From NCBI RefSeq assembly GCF_003640395.1, contig NZ_RBZQ01000002.1:496001-560000 (forward strand): 64,000 bases of DNA, in the 5' to 3' direction. Numbering within the stretch: the first letter of the stretch is position 1; each line of letters starts with the position of its first letter. Both the position numbers and the translations under genes were made by a program. This stretch comes from Stutzerimonas urumqiensis. GTDB taxonomy: Bacteria > Pseudomonadota > Gammaproteobacteria > Pseudomonadales > Pseudomonadaceae. This document shows, in pieces, positions 32,130-44,255 of the stretch. The notes under the pieces were generated by a model that worked only from the letters and a program-made list of their open reading frames with translations, had not been told where the DNA came from and ran no database searches.

Positions 32130-33394
32130 GATTGTTCCTGGTTGCCGTTGAGCGCGAACAGCTCCTCGGCCATCGCCAGCGCCTCGATACGCCCTTCGGC
32201 CGAGAATTTTTTCAGCTGCACGCTTGGCGCATGCAGCAGCTTGTTGGTCAGACCGCGCGCCAACTGGGCGAGCACTTCCTCGGCGGGCAGGCCGCTGGCA
32301 AGCAGCCGCCGCGCACGCAGCAGCTCGTCGTCGCGCGTCTGCTCGGCGCGCTGGCGGTACGCGCGCAGAACGTCGACCGCGGCGAGCTCGCGCAGCTTGA
32401 CCATGAATTCCTGCGCACCGGTGCTGACCAGTTCTTCGGCCGCCTGAGCGGCGCCCTGACGGCTCTTGAGGTTCTCGGCGATGACTTCGTGCAGATCATC
32501 GACGGTATAGAGGTAGACGTCATCGAGCTCGCTGACCTGCGGCTCGATGTCACGCGGCACGGCGATGTCGACCATGAACATCGGCTTGTGCTTGCGGGCC
32601 TTGAGCGCCTGCTCGACCGCGCCCTTGCCGAGGATCGGCAGCTGGCTCGCGGTGGAGCTGATGACGATGTCGCAGTTGGCCAGCTCCTGCGGAATGTCGG
32701 CAAGCAGGATGGCCTGGGCACCGAACTGTTCAGCCAGCAGGCTGGCCCGTTCCAGGGTGCGGTTGGCCACGACGATCCGCTTGACGCCCTGCTCGTGAAG
32801 GTGGCGCGCGACGAGCGTGATGGTTTCGCCGGCGCCGATCAGCAGTGCCTGGCTGCGGCTGAGGTTGCTGAAAATCTGCTTGGCCAGGCTGACGGCCGCG
32901 AACGCCACCGAAACCGGGCTCTCGCCGATCGCGGTATCGGTACGCACGGTCTTGGCGGTGCTGAAGGTGGCCTGGAACAACCGACCGAGGAACGGCCCGA
33001 CGCTGCCCGCTTCGCGGGCCACCGCGTAGGCGGACTTCATCTGCCCGAGGATCTGGGGTTCGCCCAGCACCATCGAGTCCAGGCCGGAGGCGACGCGCAT
33101 CATGTGGCGCACGGCCTCGTTGTCGGTGTGGATGTAGGCGCAGGCGCGCAGGTCGTCGATATTCAGCCGGTGGTAGCGGGCCAACCAGTCGAGCACCGCC
33201 TCGGCTTCGGGATGATCCTGGTGCAGGTACAGCTCGCTGCGGTTGCAGGTCGACAGGATCGCGGCTTCGCGGGTCGGGTGCACCCGGCAGAGCTGGCGCA
33301 AGGCTTCGACCATCTGGTCCGGCGTGAAGGCCACACGCTCGCGGACATCCACCGAAGCGGTCTTGTGATTGATGCCGAGCGCGATGAAGGACAT
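32126..33394 (-). CDS. hemA: glutamyl-tRNA reductase
   Basis: A 422-residue enzyme converting glutamyl-tRNA(Glu) to glutamate-1-semialdehyde, the committed step of the C5 heme route. The catalytic cysteine is C50 in [28 protein letters not shown] is the NADPH loop. The frame stays open upstream, but [13 protein letters not shown] at 33394 is the family start. A weak promoter-like pair (TTGTTC-N17-GACAAT) lies upstream on the minus strand. It diverges from the TPR lipoprotein gene. Confidence 0.97.
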   Translation of the reverse strand: MSFIALGINHKTASVDVRERVAFTPDQMVEALRQLCRVHPTREAAILSTCNRSELYLHQDHPEAEAVLDWLARYHRLNIDDLRACAYIHTDNEAVRHMMRVASGLDSMVLGEPQILGQMKSAYAVAREAGSVGPFLGRLFQATFSTAKTVRTDTAIGESPVSVAFAAVSLAKQIFSNLSRSQALLIGAGETITLVARHLHEQGVKRIVVANRTLERASLLAEQFGAQAILLADIPQELANCDIVISSTASQLPILGKGAVEQALKARKHKPMFMVDIAVPRDIEPQVSELDDVYLYTVDDLHEVIAENLKSRQGAAQAAEELVSTGAQEFMVKLRELAAVDVLRAYRQRAEQTRDDELLRARRLLASGLPAEEVLAQLARGLTNKLLHAPSVQLKKFSAEGRIEALAMAEELFALNGNQEQS

Positions 33395-33575
33395 GCAGGT
33401 CGCTGAGAGAAAAACGGAGCGCGCAATTGTCCTACTTCGATTGGCGCAGAACAACTGTTGCACGGCATTGTCCCAATTGCTCGAACCACTCGCGGCCGGC
33501 GCCCGGCCCTCCCGGTGCGATTCCCGGGCGGCTTGTGTCATGATGCCGCGACCCCATCTGCTGCGATTCTTTTAG

Positions 33576-35300
33576 ATGAATAGAAGCCTTCTTGCCGCCG
33601 CCCTGCTGGCTCTCGGTGGCTGCCAGACCTTCACACCCACGCAAGAGAGCACCCCGCCGATCGACGATCCCGCGGCAGCGCCGGTGACGCGCGAAGCCCC
33701 GACGTATGGCTCCTTCGACCGCGACACGCTTTACGCGCTGCTGGTGGCGGAACTGGCCGGCCAGCGCAACCGCTTCGACATCGCGCTGGGCAACTACGTG
33801 CAGCAGGCCAATGCCACCCAGGACGCCGGCGTAGCGGAACGAGGCTTTCGAATCGCCGAGTACCTGGGCGCCGAACAGGCCGCGCTGGACACATCGCTGA
33901 TCTGGGCCCGCAACGCCCCGGACAATCTCGACGCGCAGCGCGCCGCGGCGATCCAGCTGGCCCGCGCCGGGCGCTACGAAGAATCGCTCGAATTCATGGA
34001 GCGGGTCCTCAGCGGTCAGGGCGACACCCACTTCGATTTCCTCGCGCTCTCCGCAGCCGAGACCGACCCGGACACCCGATCCGGCCTGCTGCGCAGCTTC
34101 GACCGCCTGCTCGAGAAATACCCCGGCAACGCCCAGCTGCTGTTTGGCAAAGCCGTTCTGCTGCAACAGGACGGACGCCCCGAGGAGGCGCTCGAGGCGC
34201 TCGGATCGGTGACCGAGGCCGAGCGGCAGGTGCCCTCCATCCTACTCGAAGCTCGCCTGCTGCATGCCACCGAACAAAGCGCCGAGGCGCTGGACCTGCT
34301 CGAAGAGGCCCTCGAAACGCACCCGGACGACAAGCGCCTGCGCCTGACCTACGCGCGCCTGCTGGTCGAGCTGGATCGACTCGAGGATGCGATCGGCGAG
34401 TTCGCCACGCTCGTCCAGCAATATCCCGATGACGACGATCTGCGCTTCTCGCTGGCCCTGGTCTGTCTCGAGGCCGAGGCATGGCGTGAAGCCATCGTCT
34501 ACCTGGAAGAACTGATCGATCGCGGCAGCCATGTCGATGCCGCGTATTTCAACCTCGGACGGGCCTACGAGGCGCTCGGCGAAACCGAGCAGGCGCTGGA
34601 GGCCTATGCACAGGTTGGCCCGGGCAAGGACTATCTTCCCGCCATGATCCTGCGCACCCGCCTGTTGCACGAGGCCGACCGACTGCAGGACGCCGCGAAC
34701 GCTTTACGCGCCGCGCGCCAGAGCCAGCCGGACTATGCGATCCAGCTCTACCTGATCGAAGCCGAGGCACTGTCCGAGCGCGGTGAAACGGAGCAGGCCT
34801 GGCAGCTGATCGGCCAGGCGCTGGAGGCGTTTCCCGATGACCTCGACCTGCTGTACACCCGCGCCATGCTCGCCGAATCGCGTGGCGACCTGGCGCAGCT
34901 TGAGGAGGACCTGCGCTTCATCATCGAGCGGGAACCGGAAAACGCAATGGCCCTCAATGCGCTGGGCTACACCCTGGCCGATCGCACCACCCGCTACGAA
35001 GAAGCGCTGGCACTCATCCAGCAAGCCTACGAGATCAACCCCCAGGACCCTGCCACTCTCGACAGCCTTGGCTGGGTCAACTACCGCATGGGCCATCTCG
35101 AGGAGGCCGAACGACTGCTGCGCGAGGCGCTCAAGCAGCTTCCGGACGCGGAAGTCGCGGCGCACCTGGGCGAAGTCCTGTGGGTGCGCGGCGAGCGTCA
35201 GGCCGCGCGCGATGTCTGGCGCGCCGCGCTCGAGAAAGCGCCCGACAGCACCATCCTGAAGGAAACCCTGAAGCGCCTGACCGGAACGGAGACGTTGTGA
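33576..35300 (+). CDS. TPR-repeat lipoprotein
   Basis: A 574-residue protein with a lipoprotein signal ([16 protein letters not shown]; lipobox LGGC, lipidated C16). Most of the rest is tetratricopeptide repeats (for example [22 protein letters not shown] and [22 protein letters not shown]), a scaffold for protein contacts. The residues after the cysteine are QT, without the inner-membrane retention aspartate, so it is probably moved to the outer membrane. It is always next to lolB in pseudomonads; its precise job is not known. Its stop codon overlaps the GTG of lolB. Confidence 0.92.
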   Translation: MNRSLLAAALLALGGCQTFTPTQESTPPIDDPAAAPVTREAPTYGSFDRDTLYALLVAELAGQRNRFDIALGNYVQQANATQDAGVAERGFRIAEYLGAEQAALDTSLIWARNAPDNLDAQRAAAIQLARAGRYEESLEFMERVLSGQGDTHFDFLALSAAETDPDTRSGLLRSFDRLLEKYPGNAQLLFGKAVLLQQDGRPEEALEALGSVTEAERQVPSILLEARLLHATEQSAEALDLLEEALETHPDDKRLRLTYARLLVELDRLEDAIGEFATLVQQYPDDDDLRFSLALVCLEAEAWREAIVYLEELIDRGSHVDAAYFNLGRAYEALGETEQALEAYAQVGPGKDYLPAMILRTRLLHEADRLQDAANALRAARQSQPDYAIQLYLIEAEALSERGETEQAWQLIGQALEAFPDDLDLLYTRAMLAESRGDLAQLEEDLRFIIEREPENAMALNALGYTLADRTTRYEEALALIQQAYEINPQDPATLDSLGWVNYRMGHLEEAERLLREALKQLPDAEVAAHLGEVLWVRGERQAARDVWRAALEKAPDSTILKETLKRLTGTETL

Positions 35301-35929
35301 ACGCCCATCGCCTATCTCGCTGGCTCCTGAGCCTGGCGATCGTCCTGCTGGCCGGCTGCGCCGGCCTAACCACCGATGAAGTCACGCAAGGCGAAGGCGA
35401 TCCTCGCGCCTGGAAGGAGCACCGCGAACGCATCGCGGGCATCGATGGCTGGCAGATCAGCGGCAAGATGGGCATCCGCGCACCCAACGACTCGGGCAGC
35501 GGTACGCTGTTCTGGCTGCAGCGCCAGGACTATTTCGACATCCGTCTGTCCGGCCCGCTGGGACGCGGCGCCGCGCGACTCACGGGTCGCCCGGACGACG
35601 TGACGCTCGAGGTCGCCGGCCGGGGCCGCTTCCAGGCCGAATCGCCCGAAGCGCTGCTGGAAGCCCAACTTGGATGGCGCTTGCCCGTATCGAACCTGTT
35701 GTGGTGGGTTCGCGGCCTGCCCGCACCGGATCGCCCAAGAACGCTGGACATCGGTGTCGATGGTGCGCTCGAACGCCTTCGGCAGGACGGCTGGAACGTC
35801 GAATACCTGAGTTATGCGACTCACGACGGCTATCGCCTTCCCGAGCGCATCAAGCTGAGCGGACAGAATCTCGCCATCACGCTGGTCATCAAGCAGTGGC
35901 AGCCCCGCCGCCTGGGGAGTACGGAATGA
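35297..35929 (+). CDS. lolB: outer-membrane lipoprotein receptor LolB
   Basis: A 210-residue lipoprotein (lipobox LAGC, C21) that takes lipoproteins from LolA and inserts them into the outer membrane. The LolB segments [12 protein letters not shown] and LLWWVRGLP are present; the loop hydrophobic residue region falls in GRGAARLTG. The start is a GTG at 35297 overlapping the TPR gene's stop (GTGA). Its own stop overlaps the ispE ATG, making a tightly coupled three-gene run. Confidence 0.93.
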   Translation: MNAHRLSRWLLSLAIVLLAGCAGLTTDEVTQGEGDPRAWKEHRERIAGIDGWQISGKMGIRAPNDSGSGTLFWLQRQDYFDIRLSGPLGRGAARLTGRPDDVTLEVAGRGRFQAESPEALLEAQLGWRLPVSNLLWWVRGLPAPDRPRTLDIGVDGALERLRQDGWNVEYLSYATHDGYRLPERIKLSGQNLAITLVIKQWQPRRLGSTE

Positions 35930-36771
35930 TGCCGCTGGCATTGCCCGCGCCAGCCAAGCTGAACCTGATGCTGCATATCCTGGGTCGGCGCCCGGATGGC
36001 TATCACGAGCTGCAGACGCTGTTCCAGTTCCTGGATTATGGCGACGAACTGTCGTTCGAGCCCCGCAAGGATGGCCAGGTTCGTCTCGAGACGGCTTTGC
36101 CCGGGGTGGATCACGATCGCAACCTCATCGTACGCGCCGCGCGCCTGCTGCAGGCCGCCACCGGAACCAACCAGGGCGCGACGATCCGACTGATAAAGCG
36201 CTTGCCGCTCGGCGGCGGCATCGGTGGCGGCAGCTCCGATGCCGCCACTACCCTGCTCGGGCTCGATCACCTGTGGGGCCTGGACCTCGGCGAGGACCGC
36301 CTGGCTGCATTGGGCCTCGAGCTTGGCGCAGACGTACCGGTGTTCGTTCGTGGTCGCGCCGCGTTCGCCGAAGGGGTGGGCGAACGCCTTACGCCCGTGT
36401 CGCCACAAGAGCCCTGGTACCTCGTCGCGGTGCCGCAAGTGGCTGTCAGCACAGCAGAAATTTTCTCCGCGCCGGAGTTGACACGCGATAGCACGCCCAT
36501 TACAGTGCGCTCCGTTCTCGAGCAGGGCGGTCGTAACGACTGTCAGCCGGTTGTGGAACAGCGTTACCCGGAAGTTCGTAACGCTTTGATCTTGCTAAAC
36601 AAATTCGTTTCAGCTAGATTGACCGGCACTGGTGGTTGCGTATTTGGGGCCTTCCCCGATAAAGCCGAAGCTGATAAAGTCGCGGCCCAACTTCCGGATT
36701 CCCTGCCAAGGTTCGTAGCAAAGGGCAGCAACGTTTCATCGCTGCACAAAACGCTTCAAACCTTGTCCTGA
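35926..36771 (+). CDS. ispE: 4-diphosphocytidyl-2-C-methyl-D-erythritol kinase
   Basis: A 281-residue GHMP kinase of the MEP isoprenoid pathway. The ATP loop [12 protein letters not shown] lies at 96-107; [12 protein letters not shown] is the substrate-side N-terminus, and [11 protein letters not shown] the C-terminal GHMP motif. Two ATGs are adjacent (35926, 35929); the first overlaps the lolB stop (ATGA). The last 170 bases are visibly richer in A/T than the rest and may contain a promoter for the tRNA and prs. Confidence 0.96.
   Translation: MMPLALPAPAKLNLMLHILGRRPDGYHELQTLFQFLDYGDELSFEPRKDGQVRLETALPGVDHDRNLIVRAARLLQAATGTNQGATIRLIKRLPLGGGIGGGSSDAATTLLGLDHLWGLDLGEDRLAALGLELGADVPVFVRGRAAFAEGVGERLTPVSPQEPWYLVAVPQVAVSTAEIFSAPELTRDSTPITVRSVLEQGGRNDCQPVVEQRYPEVRNALILLNKFVSARLTGTGGCVFGAFPDKAEADKVAAQLPDSLPRFVAKGSNVSSLHKTLQTLS
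36592..36620 (+). promoter_or_regulatory. candidate internal promoter for tRNA-Gln and prs
   Basis: TTGCTA (36592-36597), a 17-base spacer and TAGATT (36615-36620) make a sigma70-like pair (four of six at each element) inside an A/T-rich stretch of ispE, about 180 bases ahead of the tRNA. It is a prediction from spacing and base composition. Confidence 0.35.
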
Positions 36772-36775
36772 GACA

Positions 36776-36791
36776 GGTATCGAAAGATACC
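36776..36791 (+). other. GAAA-tetraloop hairpin ahead of tRNA-Gln
   Basis: GGTATC-GAAA-GATACC is a perfect 6-bp stem closed by a GNRA tetraloop. It lies four bases after the ispE stop codon and ten before the tRNA 5' end, so it may guide cleavage of the ispE-tRNA precursor or protect the ispE 3' end. Confidence 0.55.
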
Positions 36792-36801
36792 GACACGATA
36801 C

Positions 36802-36876
36802 AGGGGCGTCGCCAAGCGGTAAGGCAGCAGGTTTTGATCCTGCCATGCGTTGGTTCGAATCCAGCCGCCCCTGCCA
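36802..36876 (+). tRNA. tRNA-Gln (anticodon TTG), CCA encoded
   Basis: A 75-base cloverleaf: acceptor AGGGGCG pairs with CGCCCCT (36866-36872), discriminator G, encoded CCA. The anticodon arm is GCAGG-TTTTGAT-CCTGC with TTG at 36834-36836; the T arm is GTTGG-TTCGAAT-CCAGC. It reads CAA and CAG glutamine codons. The same tRNA lies between ispE and prs in P. aeruginosa. Confidence 0.97.
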
Positions 36877-36918
36877 TTTTCTTTCATCAGGTCCACCCTC
36901 AGCCGGCAGGTACTGCGC

Positions 36919-37860
36919 GTGTCCAAGATGATGGTCTTCACGGGGAACGCCAACCCCGATCTGGCCCGGCGTGTCGTACGTCAACTGCATATTCCCCTGG
37001 GTGATGCTTCGGTCGGTAAATTTTCCGATGGCGAAGTCAGCGTCGAGATCAATGAAAACGTCCGCGGCAAGGATGTGTTCCTGATTCAACCGACCTGCGC
37101 ACCGACCAACGACAACCTGATGGAACTGGTCGTGATGGCTGATGCCTTCCGCCGGTCTTCCGCTTCTCGCATCACTGCGGTCATCCCCTACTTCGGTTAC
37201 GCCCGTCAGGATCGCCGTCCGCGTTCGGCGCGCGTGGCCATCAGCGCCAAGGTCGTCGCCGACATGCTGACCGTAGTGGGCGTCGATCGTGTATTGACGG
37301 TCGATCTTCACGCCGACCAGATCCAAGGCTTCTTCGACATTCCGGTGGACAACATCTACGGTTCGCCGGTGCTGGTCGATGACATCCAGGATCAGCGCTT
37401 CGATAACCTGATGATCGTTTCCCCGGATATTGGTGGCGTGGTTCGCGCCCGCGCCGTGGCCAAGACGCTTGGCGTCGACCTGGCGATCATCGACAAGCGC
37501 CGCCCGAAAGCCAACCAGTCGGAAGTGATGCACATCATTGGCGATGTGGAAGGCCGTACCTGCGTGCTGGTCGACGACATGGTCGACACCGCTGGCACGC
37601 TCGGACATGCGGCCAAGGCACTGAAGGACCACGGCGCAGCGAAGGTATACGCCTACTGCACCCATCCGGTGCTGTCTGGTCGCGCCATCGAGAACATCGA
37701 AAAATCGGTGCTCGACGAGCTGGTCGTCACCAATACCATCCCGCTGTCCGCAGCTGCGCAGTCCTGCACGCGCATCCGGCAGCTGGATATCGCACCTGTT
37801 GTCGCTGAAGCGGTTCGCCGGATCAGCAATGAGGAATCGATCAGCGCGATGTTCCGCTAA
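36919..37860 (+). CDS. prs: ribose-phosphate pyrophosphokinase
   Basis: A 313-residue class I PRPP synthase (ribose-5-phosphate + ATP). The PRPP-binding loop is [13 protein letters not shown], the divalent-metal segment is [12 protein letters not shown], and the flexible loop is [10 protein letters not shown]. The start is a GTG at 36919 giving (M)[13 protein letters not shown], the N-terminus and length recalled for P. aeruginosa; ATGs at 36928 and 36931 are alternatives. It supplies PRPP to the hpt and upp enzymes in this window. A terminator follows. Confidence 0.96.
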   Translation: MSKMMVFTGNANPDLARRVVRQLHIPLGDASVGKFSDGEVSVEINENVRGKDVFLIQPTCAPTNDNLMELVVMADAFRRSSASRITAVIPYFGYARQDRRPRSARVAISAKVVADMLTVVGVDRVLTVDLHADQIQGFFDIPVDNIYGSPVLVDDIQDQRFDNLMIVSPDIGGVVRARAVAKTLGVDLAIIDKRRPKANQSEVMHIIGDVEGRTCVLVDDMVDTAGTLGHAAKALKDHGAAKVYAYCTHPVLSGRAIENIEKSVLDELVVTNTIPLSAAAQSCTRIRQLDIAPVVAEAVRRISNEESISAMFR

Positions 37861-37882
37861 GGACGCGCGCCGATCCTACGAT

Positions 37883-37906
37883 GCCCCGCCGCGTGCGGGG
37901 CTTTTT
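37883..37906 (+). terminator. rho-independent terminator after prs
   Basis: A 7-bp stem GCCCCGC/GCGGGGC with a 5-base loop is followed by five T residues, 22 bases past the prs stop codon. The same area continues into the rplY leader. Confidence 0.9.
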
Positions 37907-37968
37907 GCCAACCGCCCGGGCGCTGGTCGCAAGCGTTTCGGGCGTTGTTGCTATTTTGGAGAAACAAA

Positions 37969-38583
37969 ATGACCGATTTCACCCTGAATGCCGAAGTGCG
38001 TTCCGACCTGGGGAAAGGTGCGAGCCGCCGCCTGCGTCGTAACGCCAACCTCGTTCCCGCCGTCATCTACGGTGGCAACAAGGAAGCCGTGTCCATCAGC
38101 CTCGTTGCCAAGGACCTGGCCAAGCTGCTCGAAACCGAAGCCTCCTTCAGCCACGTGATCACCCTGAATCTGGGCAACCAGAAGGAATCCGTACTGATCA
38201 AGGCCCTGCAGCGTCATCCGGCCAAGAGCTACGTCCTGCACGCCGACTTCATGCGTGTCGTGGCCGACCACAAGCTGACCGCCATCGTTCCGCTGCACTA
38301 CATCAACCAGGAAACCTGCGTTGGCGTGAAGCAACAAGGCGGTGAGATTCTGCACAACCTGAACGAAGTGGAAGTATCCTGCCTGCCGGCCGACCTGCCA
38401 GAGTTCATCGAAGTCGACATGGCCAACGTCGAGCTGGGCAAGACGCTGCACCTGACCGACCTCAAGCTGCCGAAAGGCGTCGAACTGGTCGCCTTGGCCC
38501 ACGGCAGCGACCTGCCGGTTGCCAACGTTCACCAGAGCCGCGTGAGCAAGGACGAAACCCAGGAAGGCGGCGCTGCCGAGTAA
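37969..38583 (+). CDS. rplY: 50S ribosomal protein L25 (CTC family)
   Basis: A 204-residue protein with an N-terminal L25 domain (about 1-95; [22 protein letters not shown]) that binds 5S rRNA and a C-terminal TL5/CTC beta domain (about 96-190). The two-domain form is usual in pseudomonads, whereas E. coli has only the first domain. The ATG at 37969 follows TTGGAGAAACAAA. It lies just ahead of pth, with which it is probably co-transcribed. Confidence 0.96.
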   Translation: MTDFTLNAEVRSDLGKGASRRLRRNANLVPAVIYGGNKEAVSISLVAKDLAKLLETEASFSHVITLNLGNQKESVLIKALQRHPAKSYVLHADFMRVVADHKLTAIVPLHYINQETCVGVKQQGGEILHNLNEVEVSCLPADLPEFIEVDMANVELGKTLHLTDLKLPKGVELVALAHGSDLPVANVHQSRVSKDETQEGGAAE

Positions 38584-38611
38584 TCCTGCACGCTGAGGAA
38601 GGGCCCCTGCC

Positions 38612-39196
38612 GTGACCGCCGTGAAACTGATCGTTGGCCTGGGAAATCCAGGCCCGGAATACGACCAGACGCGGCATAACGCAGGGGCCTTTTTCGTTGA
38701 GCGCCTGGCCGGCAGAGAGCGTGTCAGCCTCAGCCTAGATCGCAAGTACCATGGCCTGACCGGCAAATTCAGCCATCAGGGCCAGGACATCCGCCTGCTG
38801 ATTCCCACCACCTTCATGAACCGCAGCGGCCAAGCCGTCGCGGCGCTGGCGGGATTCTTCCGTATTCCGCCGGATGCCATTCTCGTCGCGCATGACGAAC
38901 TGGACATGCCGCCCGGCGTGGCCAAGCTCAAGCTTGGCGGTGGACATGGCGGACACAACGGCCTGCGCGACATCATCGCCCAGCTCGGCAACCAGAACGG
39001 CTTCCACCGCCTGCGCCTGGGTATCGGCCATCCCGGGCATGCCAGCCTCGTAAGCGGCTACGTGCTGGGACGGGCGCCCCAGAGCGAGCGGGAAAAGCTC
39101 GACGCCGCGATCGACTTCGCGCTCGATGTGGTGCCGGAGATGCTCCAGGGTGACTGGACCCGAGCCATGCAGCGGCTTCACAGCCAGAAGGCCTGA
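38612..39196 (+). CDS. pth: peptidyl-tRNA hydrolase
   Basis: A 194-residue enzyme that frees peptides from prematurely released peptidyl-tRNA. [17 protein letters not shown] contains the conserved N and the catalytic [19 protein letters not shown] and [13 protein letters not shown] are all present. The start is a GTG at 38612 preceded by GAGGAAGGG. It sits 28 bases after rplY and before ychF. Confidence 0.96.
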   Translation: MTAVKLIVGLGNPGPEYDQTRHNAGAFFVERLAGRERVSLSLDRKYHGLTGKFSHQGQDIRLLIPTTFMNRSGQAVAALAGFFRIPPDAILVAHDELDMPPGVAKLKLGGGHGGHNGLRDIIAQLGNQNGFHRLRLGIGHPGHASLVSGYVLGRAPQSEREKLDAAIDFALDVVPEMLQGDWTRAMQRLHSQKA

Positions 39197-39287
39197 GCCC
39201 GCCGCCCCTTGGCCGCACTGCTTGCACCGACGGTTCTGATATAACCCGAGCTTCGCTCGGAGCGACTACCAACTCGAGGCACTTTCC

Positions 39288-40388
39288 ATGGGATTCAATT
39301 GCGGCATCGTTGGTTTGCCCAACGTCGGCAAGTCCACTCTGTTCAACGCGCTGACCAAATCCGGCATCGCGGCGGAAAATTTCCCGTTCTGCACCATCGA
39401 GCCGAACAGCGGCATCGTGCCGATGCCCGATGAACGCCTCGATAAGCTGGCGGCTATCGTCAAGCCCGAGCGGGTCATCCCGACCACCATGGAGTTCGTC
39501 GACATTGCCGGTCTGGTCGCCGGCGCCTCCAAGGGTGAGGGCCTGGGCAACAAGTTCCTCGCCAATATCCGCGAGACCGACGCCATCGCGCATGTGGTGC
39601 GCTGCTTCGAAGACGAGAACGTCATCCACGTCTCCAACAGCGTCGATCCCAAGCGCGACATCGAGATCATTGATCTCGAGCTGATCTTTGCGGACCTGGA
39701 CAGCTGCGAAAAGCAACTGCAACGCGTCACGCGCAATGCCAAGGGTGGCGACAAGGAAGCGCTGGCACAGAAGGCCCTGCTCGAAAAGCTCATCCCGCAC
39801 TTCACCGAAGGCAAGCCGGCGCGCAGCCTGATGAAAACCTTTGACGAAGAGCAGAAGCGCCTCGTTCGTGGCTTTCACCTGCTGACCACCAAGCCGGTGA
39901 TGTACATCGCCAACGTCGCCGAGGACGGTTTCGAGAACAACCCGCACCTGGATGTGGTACGGGCCATCGCCGAGGAAGAAGGCGCCGTCGTAGTGCCCGT
40001 CTGCAACAAGATCGAGGCCGAGATCGCCGAGCTCGACGATGACGAGGAAAAGCAGATGTTCCTCGAGACCATGGGCATGGCTGAACCCGGCCTCAACCGC
40101 GTGATCCGAGCCGGCTACGAATTGCTGAACTTGCAGACCTACTTCACCGCTGGCGTGAAGGAAGTTCGCGCGTGGACCGTGCGCATCGGTGCCACCGCCC
40201 CGCAAGCGGCTGCCGTCATCCACACCGATTTCGAGAAAGGCTTCATCCGCGCCGAAGTCATCGCCTACGACGACTTCATCCAGTACAACGGCGAAGCCGG
40301 CGCCAAGGAAGCCGGCAAGTGGCGCCTGGAGGGCAAGGAATACATCGTCAAGGATGGCGACGTCATGCACTTCCGCTTCAACGTCTAG
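39288..40388 (+). CDS. ychF: redox-regulated ATPase YchF
   Basis: A 366-residue OBG-family P-loop protein that hydrolyses ATP rather than GTP and acts at ribosomes and in stress response. The P loop is GLPNVGKST (9-17), the switch II region is [18 protein letters not shown], and the C-terminal TGS domain is at about 280-366. The altered G4 motif fits ATP use. It is the last gene of the rightward housekeeping run; the denitrification island begins 47 bases later on the other strand. Confidence 0.97.
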   Translation: MGFNCGIVGLPNVGKSTLFNALTKSGIAAENFPFCTIEPNSGIVPMPDERLDKLAAIVKPERVIPTTMEFVDIAGLVAGASKGEGLGNKFLANIRETDAIAHVVRCFEDENVIHVSNSVDPKRDIEIIDLELIFADLDSCEKQLQRVTRNAKGGDKEALAQKALLEKLIPHFTEGKPARSLMKTFDEEQKRLVRGFHLLTTKPVMYIANVAEDGFENNPHLDVVRAIAEEEGAVVVPVCNKIEAEIAELDDDEEKQMFLETMGMAEPGLNRVIRAGYELLNLQTYFTAGVKEVRAWTVRIGATAPQAAAVIHTDFEKGFIRAEVIAYDDFIQYNGEAGAKEAGKWRLEGKEYIVKDGDVMHFRFNV

Positions 40389-40404
40389 ATCGACGCGCTT
40401 GGAT

Positions 40405-40432
40405 AAAAGGCCCTTCACGAGGGCCTTTTTTT
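40405..40432. terminator. bidirectional terminator between ychF and norD
   Basis: AAAAGGCCC pairs with GGGCCTTTT around a 7-base loop. On the plus strand the stem runs into seven or more T residues; on the minus strand it ends in CCTTTTATCC. It serves both convergent genes. Confidence 0.93.
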
Positions 40433-40434
40433 AT

Positions 40435-42276
40435 TCAGGACTTGGTCAGTTGCCGGTACAGCTGCGGCAGACGGAAAGGCAGCTGTTCGGGCTGACGAAT
40501 CAAGGTAAAGCCGTTGGCGCCGAACATGTATGGCAAATAATCACCCGCTTCGCGATCGATGGTGATGCAGAACGGCACCAGCCCCTGCGCGCGCGCTTCG
40601 AGCACCGCTTGCCGCGTGTCTTCCACCCCGTAGCGCCCTTCATAGAGATCCAGATCGTTGGGCTTGCCGTCGGTTACCAGCAGCAGCAGCTTGCGCCGCT
40701 GTTTGCAGCCGCCGAGCAGTCGGGTCGCCTGACGGATCGAGGCGCCCATGCGGGTGTAGTACCCGGGCCGGATTGCCTGGATCTTGCCGCGCACACGGTC
40801 GTCGTAGCGCTCGCCGAAAGTCTTGAGCGCCTGCATCCTGACCTGCTGTCGACGCAGCGAGGAAAACCCGTAGAGCGCAAAATCGTCTCCCGCCGCGCTC
40901 AGTGCTTCGCCGAACAACAGCAAGCTGTCCGTGATCACCTCGATGACCCGATGCTCGTCGTTGAGATGGGCATCCGTCGACATCGACAGGTCCGCCAGCA
41001 GCAGACAGGCCAGGTCGCGCTGGTTCTGCCGCTGCTCCATGAACAGACCGCGTTCGGCGCACTGGCCATGCTGGCGCTCGACGTGAAAATCCAGCCAGGC
41101 CTTCAGATCCAGCTCGGAACCCTGCGGCTGGCCACGCAGCCATTGCCGGTCGGTGCGCAGGCTTTCGAATTGCCGGCGCAGACGGCGCGCCAGCGGCGAC
41201 AGGCGCAGCGGTAACGGTGCCGCCTCGGCCCCGCGCGGCAGCATCATCTGCAGATTGACGAAGCCCTCCTGCAGGGCCTGCTTGCGGTAGTCCCACTCCG
41301 GCAGCTTGATGCCCTCGCCCAGCGGCAGGTCATCGGCATCCGGCGGCGGCAGATCGAGGTCGAGCTTGAGTCCGCCGCCCTTGCGTATGCGCTGGCGAGA
41401 CAGCGCGATCTCATCGAGGTCTTCGGCGACGCGTGCCGCATCGAGGTCCTCGCTGTCATCGCCGCAGCGGTCGAGTTCGACATGCTCGGACCAGCTGAAC
41501 AGGTTCTCCAGGCGAAACAGCAACAGTCCGCCCTTGCCGGTGTTCTCCTCGACGCGCGTGGCGCGCTTGCGCACCGAGCGGCTCGCCTCATTCGGGGCCT
41601 GCAAGGCGCCCTCCCCGTCTTCACCGAGGTTCTGCGCCTGCGGCTGGGCCAGTTGCTGCGCCGGATAAAGCCACAAGGGCAAGGGCCACGGCGCGCGCTC
41701 GCAGCGAGGAAAGCGTTCGACACTTCCGGGCTCGCGCAGGGCCTGGCACAGGGCGCGCTCGAGCGCCGCTTCGTCAGCCGGGAGCTGTTGCGGGTCCGGT
41801 CGCAGCAGCAGATGCGCCTCGACCAACCGCATGTACCGGCGCTTGAGCACCGGATAGCGCGCCAGCAAGGCCTGCGTCCAGCGCTGGTTGTCCCGCGCCC
41901 AGTGGCGCATGGTGCCCGATTCGGCGGCGAGCAAGGCCAGCCACCGGTAGAGCTCGCGGTTCAGCTCCACGTCCGGGTAGACCGCCAGGCTTTGCGGCAG
42001 GCGCAGGTTGTCGTCGTCGCACCAGGCGACCGGCAACTGCCGGCAGGTACCGGCCACCTGTTGCAGCAGGCTGCGACGGACCATCAGTTCCCGTGCAGCG
42101 GCGGCCTCGACCGTGACGCCACTGGCGCCACCCAGGGCGCGGAACAGGATCGAGAGCGAGCGCTGCATGTCGACCAGATCGACGCGGGCTTCCGGAAACT
42201 CGGGGCTGGCCCGCCGCGTGATGAACCGGTGCCAGGCACTGCCCACCCACTCTTCGACTTCGATGCTGAACGCCAT
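40435..42276 (-). CDS. norD: NorD-type VWA protein for nitric oxide reductase activation
   Basis: A 613-residue cytoplasmic protein. The C-terminal von Willebrand A domain (about 420-605) has the metal-site motif DLSMS (D429, S431, S433); the middle is charged and low in complexity (EDGEGALQAPNEASRS, then acidic 270-320). NorD and the MoxR-type ATPase NirQ/NorQ work as a pair to mature NorBC, probably by inserting the non-heme iron. It follows norB after an 80-base gap holding a hairpin, so NorD is probably made in lower amount than NorBC. Confidence 0.93.
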   Translation of the reverse strand: MAFSIEVEEWVGSAWHRFITRRASPEFPEARVDLVDMQRSLSILFRALGGASGVTVEAAAARELMVRRSLLQQVAGTCRQLPVAWCDDDNLRLPQSLAVYPDVELNRELYRWLALLAAESGTMRHWARDNQRWTQALLARYPVLKRRYMRLVEAHLLLRPDPQQLPADEAALERALCQALREPGSVERFPRCERAPWPLPLWLYPAQQLAQPQAQNLGEDGEGALQAPNEASRSVRKRATRVEENTGKGGLLLFRLENLFSWSEHVELDRCGDDSEDLDAARVAEDLDEIALSRQRIRKGGGLKLDLDLPPPDADDLPLGEGIKLPEWDYRKQALQEGFVNLQMMLPRGAEAAPLPLRLSPLARRLRRQFESLRTDRQWLRGQPQGSELDLKAWLDFHVERQHGQCAERGLFMEQRQNQRDLACLLLADLSMSTDAHLNDEHRVIEVITDSLLLFGEALSAAGDDFALYGFSSLRRQQVRMQALKTFGERYDDRVRGKIQAIRPGYYTRMGASIRQATRLLGGCKQRRKLLLLVTDGKPNDLDLYEGRYGVEDTRQAVLEARAQGLVPFCITIDREAGDYLPYMFGANGFTLIRQPEQLPFRLPQLYRQLTKS

Positions 42277-42309
42277 GACGGCTCACTCCACTGGAATTCG
42301 AAAACGCGA

Positions 42310-42335
42310 ACGGCCCGCTCTGTCAGCCGGGCCGT
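42310..42335 (-). terminator. hairpin between norB and norD
   Basis: ACGGCCCG pairs with CGGGCCGT around a 10-base loop. No T tail follows on the minus strand, so partial termination or mRNA stabilisation of norCB is likely. Confidence 0.55.
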
Positions 42336-42356
42336 CGCTCACTTGCAGGTTCTACC

Positions 42357-43787
<1,431 letters not shown>

Positions 43788-44228
43788 TCAGCCCTCCTTG
43801 TTCGGCGGCCAGTCGTTGGTGTCGATCTTCGCCGTCCAGCTAAGGAATGCAGCGAGATCGTCAACTTCTTGCTCGCTCAGGTTGAATTGCGGCATCGAAC
43901 GACGACCCGGAACCCCGAGAGGCTGGGCCTTCATCCAGGCGTGGAGGAATGGCTTGAAGGCCTCCTCGCCGCCCCGGCGGTGGAACACGTTGCCCAGCTC
44001 GGGCGCGAAGTAGGCACCCTCACCCAGCAGCGTGTGGCAGCCGATGCAGTTGTTTTGCTCCCAGACCAACTTGCCTCGGGTCACCGCCTCGGTCATTTCG
44101 GCCTCGTTGGTGCGTGCTGCAAAGGTCGTTTCGGTGTGATAGGTCAAGGCCAGGAACACCAGGAAGAAGAAAACTCCGCCTCCGAAGTAGATGTTCCGGG
44201 CCATGCCTTTGGTGAAGGTCTCTGACAT
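43788..44228 (-). CDS. norC: nitric oxide reductase subunit C
   Basis: A 146-residue membrane-anchored cytochrome c that feeds electrons to NorB. One N-terminal transmembrane segment (about 13-30) is followed by a periplasmic domain with the heme site CIGCH and a distal methionine, probably in RRSMPQF. The promoter 28-70 bases ahead contains a perfect DNR-type box, so expression should need low oxygen and NO. Confidence 0.97.
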   Translation of the reverse strand: MSETFTKGMARNIYFGGGVFFFLVFLALTYHTETTFAARTNEAEMTEAVTRGKLVWEQNNCIGCHTLLGEGAYFAPELGNVFHRRGGEEAFKPFLHAWMKAQPLGVPGRRSMPQFNLSEQEVDDLAAFLSWTAKIDTNDWPPNKEG

Positions 44229-44255
44229 GGGTGCCTCCTATTACTTGGCGTGGCC

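Noticed and set aside
30183-32447. A 754-codon plus-strand open frame opposite prmC and prfA
   Set aside because: Both minus-strand genes are certain; the antisense translation lacks motifs and a start site.
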